A stretch of DNA of 64,000 nt from Paenibacillus turicensis (GTDB taxonomy: Bacteria; Bacillota; Bacilli; Paenibacillales; Paenibacillaceae), in the NCBI RefSeq assembly GCF_017873435.1, contig NZ_JAGGKG010000022.1, positions 21,102 through 85,101 on the forward strand. The letters are read 5' to 3'. Positions 45,543 to 53,087 of the stretch are shown piece after piece (the first letter of the stretch is position 1; every line of letters starts with the position of its first letter). Position numbers and translations under genes: made by a program. A model generated the notes under the pieces. That model made no database searches and had not been told where the DNA came from. It saw only the letters and a list, made by a program, of their open reading frames with translations.

Positions 45543-46781
45543 TTAGATTGCGCTTAAAAGCAGGTCTGAAACAAAGTTAGCCGCATGTTTAATCTTTTCC
45601 TTTTTAACTTCATCATTTGGTGTAAAGCGGATACGAATTGGGAACTCCACATGTGTCATTCCAGTTGTTTTAATTACATTTGATGTGCTTTGTACATCCA
45701 TATTGGTTGAATTTAAGTAATCCTGTACAACCTCAATTGCTTCACCACTCCATCCATAAGAACCGAAGGCAGCAGCTAGCTTTCCTTCAAGATTTCGCTC
45801 AGGCAGCTTTTGTAATAAGCTTTCTAGCTTGCCCGTCATATCGGCATACTTTGTTGAGCTACCGATAAACACAGCATCACAGGCTTCAATGCTCTTTAAG
45901 ATGTCGTCTTCCTCTGATTTGTCTACATCCCATAACTCTACAGCAATATGACTTTCCTCAAAATGAGCTTTGAGCTGCTGGGCAATCTTTTTGGTGTTAT
46001 TTTTAAGTGTCGCATACACGATGGCTACTTTTTTGTCGTCTTTCGTTTCTGTGCTTAATTCCCCATATAAGGCAATATATTTGCCAATTTCATTACGTAA
46101 AATAAAGCCATGAGAAGGAGCGATCATTTTAATTTTCAAATCTTCAATGGCATTCATCAATGTACTTACATATCTACGATGAGGATGGATAATCGCTTTA
46201 TAATAACCAACGAAATCATCCCATATATCAAAACCAGCTTCATCTGCAAATAAGGATTTTAAAGTAGCAACATGGGTACTAAAAATATCACAAGGGAACA
46301 AAATTTGATCCTCAACACAATACGTAATCATCGTTTCTTCAGTGTGTAAATAAGGTGTTTCCTTAAATAGTAGCGTTTTACCCCCAATATCTAATGTGTC
46401 GCCATCCTTAATCGTTAAGTAGGAGCGGTGTTGTAATTTATACATTTGTTGGATTTCAGGTTTTGCGATTTCTGTACATACAATTGTGGCATTTGTTGCT
46501 TTGGATGCTAGTGCTGCAATCCCACCAGAATGATCTGGCTCAGTATGATTAATGACGATATACGCAATATCAAGTGGGTCAATGAGCTCTGAGATTTGTT
46601 CTGCAAATTCTCTACCGAACTCCATATCTACGGTATCAATCACCGTTGGTTTTCCAGTTTTAAGTAAGTAGGCGTTATACGTAGTGCCTTTGGATAATAA
46701 TAGACGATGAAATGGAACCTCACGATCATCAATTTTGCCAACCCAATAAACATCCTTGCTAATTTCAAAACCTGGTTTCAT
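45543..46781 (-). CDS. Flavodiiron protein (A-type flavoprotein, FprA/ROO family)
   Basis: A 412-residue protein: metallo-beta-lactamase-like diiron domain (~1-250) and flavodoxin domain (~258-405, 'VAIVYATLKNNTKKIAQ'). Predicted diiron ligands are His79, Glu81, Asp83, His84, His146, Asp165 and His224, all present and nearly at canonical positions. It reduces O2 to water or NO to N2O with electrons from rubredoxin. Surrounding loops differ from the usual ('LHTEET' rather than LHWPDS), so a divergent branch. Confidence 0.93.
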   Translation of the reverse strand: MKPGFEISKDVYWVGKIDDREVPFHRLLLSKGTTYNAYLLKTGKPTVIDTVDMEFGREFAEQISELIDPLDIAYIVINHTEPDHSGGIAALASKATNATIVCTEIAKPEIQQMYKLQHRSYLTIKDGDTLDIGGKTLLFKETPYLHTEETMITYCVEDQILFPCDIFSTHVATLKSLFADEAGFDIWDDFVGYYKAIIHPHRRYVSTLMNAIEDLKIKMIAPSHGFILRNEIGKYIALYGELSTETKDDKKVAIVYATLKNNTKKIAQQLKAHFEESHIAVELWDVDKSEEDDILKSIEACDAVFIGSSTKYADMTGKLESLLQKLPERNLEGKLAAAFGSYGWSGEAIEVVQDYLNSTNMDVQSTSNVIKTTGMTHVEFPIRIRFTPNDEVKKEKIKHAANFVSDLLLSAI

Positions 46782-46829
46782 CTATATACATCCTTTCGTA
46801 ATATGTGATTAGGAACATCTTCATTGTAG

Positions 46830-47077
46830 GATAGAACCGATTCTCATTTGAGGATTCAGATTAAAGCAGGGGACGACTTCGATAACATAAAAATGTGATC
46901 TCAATCCTTCTATTTCTCATTTTCTTCCTTTTGATGCTTTGCTCTAAATGTATACAGAGACTCCATTGTCGTATTATAATGAACTTGAATAGCAATTCCA
47001 TTTCATACATATCATCCCAAAGTGCCAATAGAGAGAAAAGAAGCCATGAGTATAGTTGTTGCTATCCTTGTGGCTTC
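46830..47077. other. Divergent intergenic region (flavodiiron / malate sensor)
   Basis: The 363-bp gap contains the inverted repeat CTCATTTGAG (46846-46855) and a hairpin GAAGCCA (47040-47046) with TGGCTTC (47071-47077), the latter followed on the minus strand by TTTTCTC, as for a terminator. No gene is supported. Confidence 0.5.
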
Positions 47078-47089
47078 ACATAATTTATA

Positions 47090-47118
47090 CAGACATTTTG
47101 GACAAGGGTAGATATAAT
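47090..47118 (+). promoter_or_regulatory. Promoter of the malate two-component genes
   Basis: TATAAT at 47113-47118 with CAGACA at 47090-47095, 17-bp spacing, 26 bp before the TTG start. The -35 is weak, so activation is possible. Confidence 0.5.
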
Positions 47119-47144
47119 CAAAGAAAAAATGATAGGTGAGCTTA

Positions 47145-48737
47145 TTGAAAATAGGAAAACACACGTTAAAGCTGCAAACGACAATTACGTTGATGGTATG
47201 TTGTGTTTTAGTTGTCGTCCTTTTTACTGTATATTTCATGTTTAGTAGTAAAATTTCAAATATTACAACCGAAAATTTAGAGCAAAAAGCCGTTACGATC
47301 GCAAGGACAGTATCTAAGGCACCTACTGTGATTGCGGCTTTAAGTGGTAAAGAGAACATTGCTGCGGTACAGCCCTTTGCAGAAGAGGTGCGCAAACTAA
47401 ATGATGTGCAATTTGTTGTTGTCATGAATGCGGAAGGAATTCGCTTGTCCCATCCAGATCCAAACTTAATCGGGCAACATTTCGCAGGGGGCGATGAAGG
47501 AGAGGCGTTACATGGGAAGGAGTTTATTTCGATTGCACAAGGCACGTTAGGCACATCTGTGCGAGCGTTTTCACCCATTTTTAGTGAAGGTGAGTTGCTA
47601 GGTGTTGTTGCCGTAGGCTTACCCATTGATACTGTAAAGCTTGCTGTGAAGCAAAATCGCTGGATTCTTTATTTGGGGATGTTAGCAGGTGGTGCGCTTG
47701 GAGGATTAGGTGCCGTATTATTAGCGCGTCGCTTAAAGCGGTTAATGTTTGGGATGGAGCCTCAGGAAATATCAAGATTTTTAGAAGAACGAAGTGCAAT
47801 GCTCCAGTCTGCAAAAGAGGGAATTGTCGCCGTAGATACTTCGGGGAAGGTTACGTTAATTAATGCGGCTGCCAAAAGATTATTAAAAATTTCGGGAATT
47901 GATGAAGACAATCAAACAGATCTATGTTATTTGCTGCACCTTGATAAGGTACTTGCAAGTGGTAAGGCTTTAAATGATATTGCGATTGATCAGGAGGAAC
48001 TAACATTGCTTGTCAATATTGTACCTGTGAAGGTGCATGGTGTCATTGAAGGTGCAATTGCTACTTTTAGAGATAAGACAGAAATTGATGTGCTAATGGA
48101 ACGATTATCTGGTGTTTCTTTGTATGCCGAAGCCTTGCGGGCTCAAACACATGAATTTATGAATAAACTCCATGTATTAGTAGGACTTAACCATATGCGC
48201 AAATATGATCGCTTAGATCAATATTTAAGTGATATTTTAGAGCACTTTCAATCTGAGGCAGGTATGCTTGTAAAACAGGTGAAGGACCCTGTAATGGCAG
48301 GATTTTTATTAGGCAAGCTGAGTAGAGCAAGAGAGACAGGCGCACAAATTACGATATTGGAAGAAGGTGTTTTGCTAGAATGTGCTGATCCAGAAACGTC
48401 GCATGAGCTTGTTACGATTGTTGGTAATTTACTGGAAAATGCATTAGAGGCACCTAATGATGCGGAGAGTAAGGAAGTCTCACTTGGCTTTAGGTACGAA
48501 GATGAAGTGATGACAGTGACTGTACGGGATAACGGAAAAGGAATATCGGAAGATACGATGAAACAAATGTATGAGCAAGGCTTTTCAACAAAGGGGAAAA
48601 ATCGAGGGATTGGTTTATACTTAATAATGCGAAGTGTGAAAAAGCTAGGTGGTGAGCTTAGCTGTCATAGTGGGCCAAATCAAGGAACTGAATTTATAGT
48701 ACGGATACCGTACCAAGTTAAAATGGGGGACAAATGA
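47145..48737 (+). CDS. CitA/DcuS/MalK-family sensor histidine kinase
   Basis: A 530-residue membrane kinase. TM helix (~10-33), extracytoplasmic Cache/PAS sensor (~35-165; 'RLSHPDPNLIGQHFAGGDEG'), second TM (~170-195), cytoplasmic PAS, and the non-classical H-box 'RAQTHEFMNKLHVL' of the CitA family, then HATPase_c ('NRGIGLYLI'). These kinases sense C4-dicarboxylates or citrate. The TTG at 47145 follows TAGGTGA. It overlaps its regulator by 4 bp and precedes a hydroxycarboxylate transporter and malic enzyme, so malate is the likely signal. Confidence 0.92.
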   Translation: MKIGKHTLKLQTTITLMVCCVLVVVLFTVYFMFSSKISNITTENLEQKAVTIARTVSKAPTVIAALSGKENIAAVQPFAEEVRKLNDVQFVVVMNAEGIRLSHPDPNLIGQHFAGGDEGEALHGKEFISIAQGTLGTSVRAFSPIFSEGELLGVVAVGLPIDTVKLAVKQNRWILYLGMLAGGALGGLGAVLLARRLKRLMFGMEPQEISRFLEERSAMLQSAKEGIVAVDTSGKVTLINAAAKRLLKISGIDEDNQTDLCYLLHLDKVLASGKALNDIAIDQEELTLLVNIVPVKVHGVIEGAIATFRDKTEIDVLMERLSGVSLYAEALRAQTHEFMNKLHVLVGLNHMRKYDRLDQYLSDILEHFQSEAGMLVKQVKDPVMAGFLLGKLSRARETGAQITILEEGVLLECADPETSHELVTIVGNLLENALEAPNDAESKEVSLGFRYEDEVMTVTVRDNGKGISEDTMKQMYEQGFSTKGKNRGIGLYLIMRSVKKLGGELSCHSGPNQGTEFIVRIPYQVKMGDK

Positions 48738-49441
48738 TTAAAGTACTTATCGTTGAAGATGATCCGATGGTTGCTGAAATGAATAAATTTTATACCGAGC
48801 AGACGCCTGGCTTTCGTGTGGATGGTTGGGCGAGTACGGTAGAAGAAGCATTAAGTATGATGGAGAAAACAACCTATGATCTATTATTGCTTGATATTTA
48901 TATGCCTGGAAGTAATGGTTTGGAGCTTTTATCCCAAATTAGAAATAAATCTTTAACAACGGATGTAATCGTAATTTCGGCGGCAAAGGATACAGCAAGC
49001 ATACGTCAAGCCTTACACAATGGTGCAGTAGACTATTTAATTAAGCCATTTGAATTTAATCGTTTACGCGCTGCATTAGAAACGTACAGAGATCGCGCAA
49101 AATTGTTTAGAAGCAGTGAAGTAATAGTACAATCAGAGCTAGATAGCTTAACACATCCAACACCAGGTGCTACCCATAATGCACCTCTCCCCAAAGGGTT
49201 GACTCGACAAACACTACAAACGATATGGAAAGCAATATCAGGACTTTCAAACGAATGGTTTGCAAGTGAGGAGCTATCCGCTGCTGCGGGCATATCGCGT
49301 GTATCCACAGGGAAGTATTTAACAGAACTCGAGGCGCGTGGCATTTTAGAAATGGATCATGTCTATGGCGCAGTAGGCAGACCCGTGCAAAAATACCGTG
49401 TCACACCACAAGGACACCAAGAGATAAGAAAGTATTTATAA
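48734..49441 (+). CDS. CitB/DcuR/MalR-family response regulator
   Basis: A 235-residue regulator: receiver ('IVEDDPMVAEMN', acceptor Asp in 'LLLLDIYMPGSNG', Lys in 'YLIKPFEF') and a C-terminal winged helix of the CitB type (~165-235). Predicted to activate the malate transporter and malic enzyme genes, as B. subtilis MalR does. Confidence 0.92.
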   Translation: MIKVLIVEDDPMVAEMNKFYTEQTPGFRVDGWASTVEEALSMMEKTTYDLLLLDIYMPGSNGLELLSQIRNKSLTTDVIVISAAKDTASIRQALHNGAVDYLIKPFEFNRLRAALETYRDRAKLFRSSEVIVQSELDSLTHPTPGATHNAPLPKGLTRQTLQTIWKAISGLSNEWFASEELSAAAGISRVSTGKYLTELEARGILEMDHVYGAVGRPVQKYRVTPQGHQEIRKYL

Positions 49442-49530
49442 TACAATGTACTTTATAATTTAATATATTTTTTTAGCTTATATAGTTATTTTAGTTTGGT
49501 AACTTTTATGTGATATAAGATTACAGCATT

Positions 49531-49582
49531 GGCATTACCGCGATATTCCTACTGGAATCAATCGCTGGTAATGCCCTTTTTT
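49531..49582 (+). terminator. Terminator of the malate two-component operon
   Basis: GGCATTACC-GCGAT pairs with ATCGC-t-GGTAATGCC, with an inner ATTCC/GGAAT hairpin, followed by CTTTTTT. Confidence 0.88.
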
Positions 49583-49645
49583 AATTAATAAATAATTTAA
49601 GAAGGATACTGAGCTTAAATTATTTATTATTGTATTCACATATGC

Positions 49646-49677
49646 GGGGCGGGGTGGGGGGCGACACCCCCATTTTT
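49646..49677 (+). terminator. G-rich tract with a second terminator hairpin
   Basis: The G runs at 49646-49649, 49651-49654 and 49656-49661 (the last long enough for two) could form a quadruplex. TGGGGG pairs with CCCCCA and is followed by five Ts. The GC richness is striking in an AT-rich context. Confidence 0.65.
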
Positions 49678-49720
49678 GACATATTTTTTAGTGGCGAGTA
49701 TACCACTAAAAAATAGTCCA

Positions 49721-49884
49721 TTGCATGCAGCTAGAAAGTAGCGAAGGGGCAGAGGGATTGTGGAGAAATGAAATGGGCGCATTTAGAATCCGATTCCAAC
49801 CTTATAGATAAATGAAGGAATCGGATTTTAAGAGCGCTCGAAACAACCCTCTGTCACGTAGCAACCTCCTTTCGCTGCATGCAA
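49721..49884. repeat. Three-tier hairpin element, copy D
   Basis: Outer ends TTGCATGCAGC (49721-49731) and GCTGCATGCAA (49874-49884) are perfect inverted repeats. The middle stem CAGAGGGATTGT (49750-49761) pairs with ACAACCCTCTG (49843-49853), with one A unpaired. The terminal stem AATCCGATTCC (49787-49797) pairs perfectly with GGAATCGGATT (49817-49827). AGCGAAGGGG and GTAGC blocks are conserved. It lies directly upstream of the cre sites. Confidence 0.78.
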
Positions 49885-49894
49885 CACGTTTTTA

Positions 49895-49908
49895 TGAAAG
49901 CGCTTGCT
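49895..49908 (+). promoter_or_regulatory. cre site (CcpA operator)
   Basis: TGAAAGCGCTTGCT fits the TGWAARCGYTWNCW consensus at every position. It lies 100 bp upstream of the hydroxycarboxylate transporter. Glucose repression through CcpA is predicted. Confidence 0.85.
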
Positions 49909-49947
49909 TTAAAAACTTTAAAAACTATACCAATATTTAAACAATCA

Positions 49948-49961
49948 CAAAAGCGCTTACA
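49948..49961 (+). promoter_or_regulatory. Second cre-like site
   Basis: CAAAAGCGCTTACA matches 12 of 14 consensus positions and is spaced 53 bp from the first site, allowing cooperative binding. Confidence 0.65.
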
Positions 49962-50008
49962 AAGACGATATGATGGGGCTGTAGAAGATTACAAGGAGGT
50001 CAAATTAC

Positions 50009-51370
50009 ATGAACAAGGTACTACAGCCGCAAGGAAGTTCTGGTGGAGCGTCACAAAATGTAGATGCACAGACAGAAAGCAAAGGCTGGTTTCACAAAAT
50101 ATTACATTTGAAGGTTGGAGTTATTCCGCTTCCGATTTATGTAGTTTTTGCAGTAATTATATTTTCAGCAGCAGCATTAGGCCGTTTGCCAAACGATATG
50201 ATTGGCGGTTTAGCAGTTATTATGATTATGGGTATACTTTTAAGCGATTTAGGCTTTAAGTTGCCAATTCTTAAAAACATTGGTGGACCTGCAATTTTGT
50301 CTTTAATGGTTCCGTCCTTCCTAGTTTTTTGGAACATATTAAATCCACCTATTATTGATTCCGTACACACTTTAATGAAAACGTCTAACTTCCTCTATTT
50401 GTATATTGCTTGTTTAGTAGCAGGTAGTATTACAGGGATGAATAGAAAAACATTGATTGATGGTTTTATCCGTATTTTTGTTCCAATGATTGCAGGTACT
50501 GTTGCTGCGGTCGCTGCTGGTATGGGCGTAGGGATGTTATTTGGCTACACTGCGCACCGTACACTTTTTTACATCATCATTCCGATTATCGGTGGTGGTG
50601 TTGGTGAAGGGATTTTACCATTGTCAATTGCCTTTTCTCAAATTCTTGGTGGTGAATCAGGCAGCTATGTTGCTCAAATGATTCCAGCCGCAGTTATTGG
50701 TAACGTGTTTGCAATTATTGGTGCCGGCGTATTAAAAAGAATGGCGGATAAAAACCCGTCGATTACAGGTAATGGTGTTTTAGTAAAAGAAAAAAATGGT
50801 AACAAAATGGGCGGAAGCAACTATGATGCAGAAAAATATGACTTTGCATTGATGGGAGCAGGACTTTTATTCGCTTGTACCTTGTTTATTACAGGCACAT
50901 TATTAGCGCCAGTAGTAGGTATTCCTGGTCCAATCTTAATGATCTTTGGAGCAGCCTTACTGAAAATAAGTAAATTGCTTCCTTACAAAATTGAGCAAGG
51001 TGCTTATCACTTGTACAAATTTGTATCTGGTACATTAACATGGCCGTTGATGGTTGGTTTAGGTATTTTGTACATTCCATTAAATGATGTTGCAGCATTG
51101 ATCTCAATCCCTTACATCCTTGTATGTGCAACAGTGATTGTCGCAATGGTTGTTACAGGATATTTTGTAGGCAAATGGGTAGGCATGTTCCCTGTTGAAG
51201 CAGCAATCGTTACAGGATGCCGTGGTGGTTTAGGCGGAACAGGTGACGTTGCAATTCTTTCTGCATCTGGTCGTATGGAGTTAATGCCATTTGCTCAAAT
51301 CTCAACTCGTATTGGTGGCGCACTAACCGTTGTAGCTGCTACCCTATTGATTGCGGTATGGGGCGGTTAA
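50009..51370 (+). CDS. 2-hydroxycarboxylate transporter (malate/citrate:Na+ symporter)
   Basis: A 453-residue membrane protein of the 2HCT family (CitS, MaeN, CimH), about eleven TM helices with two reentrant loops marked by 'GGGVGEGILPL' and 'GGLGGTGDVAIL'. The family signature 'GRMELMPFAQISTRIGGAL' is present near the C-terminus. With the malate sensor upstream and malic enzyme downstream, Na+-malate uptake (MaeN-like) is most likely. AAGGAGGT precedes the ATG. Two cre sites lie upstream. Confidence 0.92.
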   Translation: MNKVLQPQGSSGGASQNVDAQTESKGWFHKILHLKVGVIPLPIYVVFAVIIFSAAALGRLPNDMIGGLAVIMIMGILLSDLGFKLPILKNIGGPAILSLMVPSFLVFWNILNPPIIDSVHTLMKTSNFLYLYIACLVAGSITGMNRKTLIDGFIRIFVPMIAGTVAAVAAGMGVGMLFGYTAHRTLFYIIIPIIGGGVGEGILPLSIAFSQILGGESGSYVAQMIPAAVIGNVFAIIGAGVLKRMADKNPSITGNGVLVKEKNGNKMGGSNYDAEKYDFALMGAGLLFACTLFITGTLLAPVVGIPGPILMIFGAALLKISKLLPYKIEQGAYHLYKFVSGTLTWPLMVGLGILYIPLNDVAALISIPYILVCATVIVAMVVTGYFVGKWVGMFPVEAAIVTGCRGGLGGTGDVAILSASGRMELMPFAQISTRIGGALTVVAATLLIAVWGG

Positions 51371-51421
51371 GTTATACGGATTTAAGTAAAAATATAAAAA
51401 CAATTTATGGAGGCGATCAGC

Positions 51422-52828
51422 TTGAATAAAGTTATCGATCATTCTCATGTGTTTACTGTACAGGTCCAATACAATAGTGATAGCAATTACATTGATAATA
51501 TTAAAAAGATTGTAGAAAAGTATCAAGGAAGTATGGAACAGGTTCAGGTAAAAATAGAAGAAGGCCTTGTTTTTGAAAATATTAATATCGGTATAGAAGA
51601 TAAAGAGAAGCAACAAGGGATTGAAAAGGCGATTGCACAGCTTGGCGGTGGAGATATCGTGGAGCGTTTCCAAGAAATTATGAAGCTACATGAGGGCGGA
51701 AAAGTAGAAGTTACTTTAAAGCATCCAATTGTGACTAAAGATGATTTGTCTAAGGTGTATACACCAGGGGTTGCTAAGGTGTGCTTGGAGATTGCTCGTG
51801 ATGAACAAAAAGCATATGATTTAACGATCAAGAAAAATACGGTTGCGGTCGTTTCAGACGGAACAGCGGTATTAGGACTTGGCGACATTGGCCCTAAGGC
51901 AGCAATGCCAGTAATGGAAGGGAAAGCGGCATTATTCAAACAGTTTGCAGATATCGATGCTGTACCTATTTGTCTGGATACCAAAGATACAGAAGAAATT
52001 ATTTCAATCGTAAAAGCACTTGCACCAACATTTGGTGGTATCAATCTGGAGGATATTTCTTCCCCTCGTTGCTTTGAGATTGAGAAACGGCTTAGAGCAG
52101 AACTAGATATTCCTGTCTTTCATGATGACCAGCATGGAACTGCAATTGTAGTGTTAGCAGGACTATTGAATGCGTTAAAGGTATGTAACAAAAAAATTAA
52201 TGAAGTTAAAATTATCGTGAATGGCTGTGGCGCAGCAGGAATCTCGATTTCTAAAATGCTGTTAGAAGCAGGGGCAACAAATCTAATAGGTGTGGATCGT
52301 GAAGGAGCAATTTCATCTAATATCCAATACGATAAAGAGCATTGGAATGAATTTGCAAAAATCACAAATCCAAATCAAGAAAATGGCCTGTTGTCTGAAG
52401 TGATCAAAGGTGCAGATGTATTTATCGGGGTGTCAGCGCCTAACATTCTTAAAGTTGAAGACGTACAAAATATGAATAAGGATGCAATTGTATTTGCAAT
52501 GGCAAACCCTACACCAGAAATTGATCCTGCCTTGGCAGCACCACATGTTCGTGTGATGGCAACAGGAAGATCAGATTATCCGAACCAAATTAACAACGTA
52601 TTATGCTTCCCTGGTATTTTTAAAGGTGCTTTGTATGCCCAAGCTAGTGACATCAACAATGAAATGAAGCTTGCAGCTGCAAAAGCCATTTCATCCGTAA
52701 TTACAGATGAAGAATTAAGTGAAACCTATATTATTCCAGATGCATTTGATACTCGAGTTGTTGAACGTATTAAAACAGCAGTTGCTGAAGCTGCAGTTCA
52801 AAGTAAAATTGCACGTAAAACAAATTAA
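51422..52828 (+). CDS. NAD(P)-dependent malic enzyme with N-terminal ACT-like domain
   Basis: A 468-residue enzyme. Residues ~1-75 resemble an ACT regulatory domain, followed by the malic catalytic domain ('VYTPGVAKVCLEIA', 'FHDDQHGTAIVVLAGLLNA') and the NAD-binding domain ('NGCGAAGISISKMLLEAG'). It decarboxylates malate to pyruvate. It follows the transporter by 51 bp with its own GGAGGCGA site; TTG at 51422 is preferred because the ATG at 51407 overlaps that site. Confidence 0.92.
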   Translation: MNKVIDHSHVFTVQVQYNSDSNYIDNIKKIVEKYQGSMEQVQVKIEEGLVFENINIGIEDKEKQQGIEKAIAQLGGGDIVERFQEIMKLHEGGKVEVTLKHPIVTKDDLSKVYTPGVAKVCLEIARDEQKAYDLTIKKNTVAVVSDGTAVLGLGDIGPKAAMPVMEGKAALFKQFADIDAVPICLDTKDTEEIISIVKALAPTFGGINLEDISSPRCFEIEKRLRAELDIPVFHDDQHGTAIVVLAGLLNALKVCNKKINEVKIIVNGCGAAGISISKMLLEAGATNLIGVDREGAISSNIQYDKEHWNEFAKITNPNQENGLLSEVIKGADVFIGVSAPNILKVEDVQNMNKDAIVFAMANPTPEIDPALAAPHVRVMATGRSDYPNQINNVLCFPGIFKGALYAQASDINNEMKLAAAKAISSVITDEELSETYIIPDAFDTRVVERIKTAVAEAAVQSKIARKTN

Positions 52829-52870
52829 AAAATACCTACCTCCCAAATACAGGTATAATTAAGAACAATG

Positions 52871-52914
52871 CCCATAGTATTCTATTTGCTAAAAATAGAT
52901 GCTGTGGGTTTTGT
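52871..52914 (+). terminator. Terminator of the malate utilisation operon
   Basis: CCCATAG...CTATTT pairs with AAATAG...CTGTGGG and is followed by a T-rich tail, 42 bp after the malic enzyme stop. Confidence 0.82.
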
Positions 52915-53020
52915 TATGATTTAATTAATTTTAAAAGAATGATGCAACAAAACTCCTACTGAGTTTTATAGTTAGAGGTGGTATTATTATAATAATATTC
53001 ATTTTTGTTTTTTCAGCGCA

Positions 53021-53072
53021 GGACGGGGATACTATGGCTGTCTAAAAGATACAATGCAAGTATCCGTTGTCC
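53021..53072 (+). promoter_or_regulatory. Structured leader of the diguanylate cyclase gene
   Basis: GGAC (53021-53024) pairs with GTCC (53069-53072), and inside it GGATACT (53027-53033) pairs with AGTATCC (53059-53065). The helix ends next to the GAGGGGGG ribosome site (53073-53080). It does not match the c-di-GMP riboswitch classes I can recall. Confidence 0.45.
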
Positions 53073-53087
53073 GAGGGGGGCACATTC

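Noticed and set aside
49879..50259. 126-codon plus-strand frame overlapping the malate transporter start
   Set aside because: It lacks a ribosome site, begins at the end of a hairpin element and overlaps a clear 2HCT gene in another frame.
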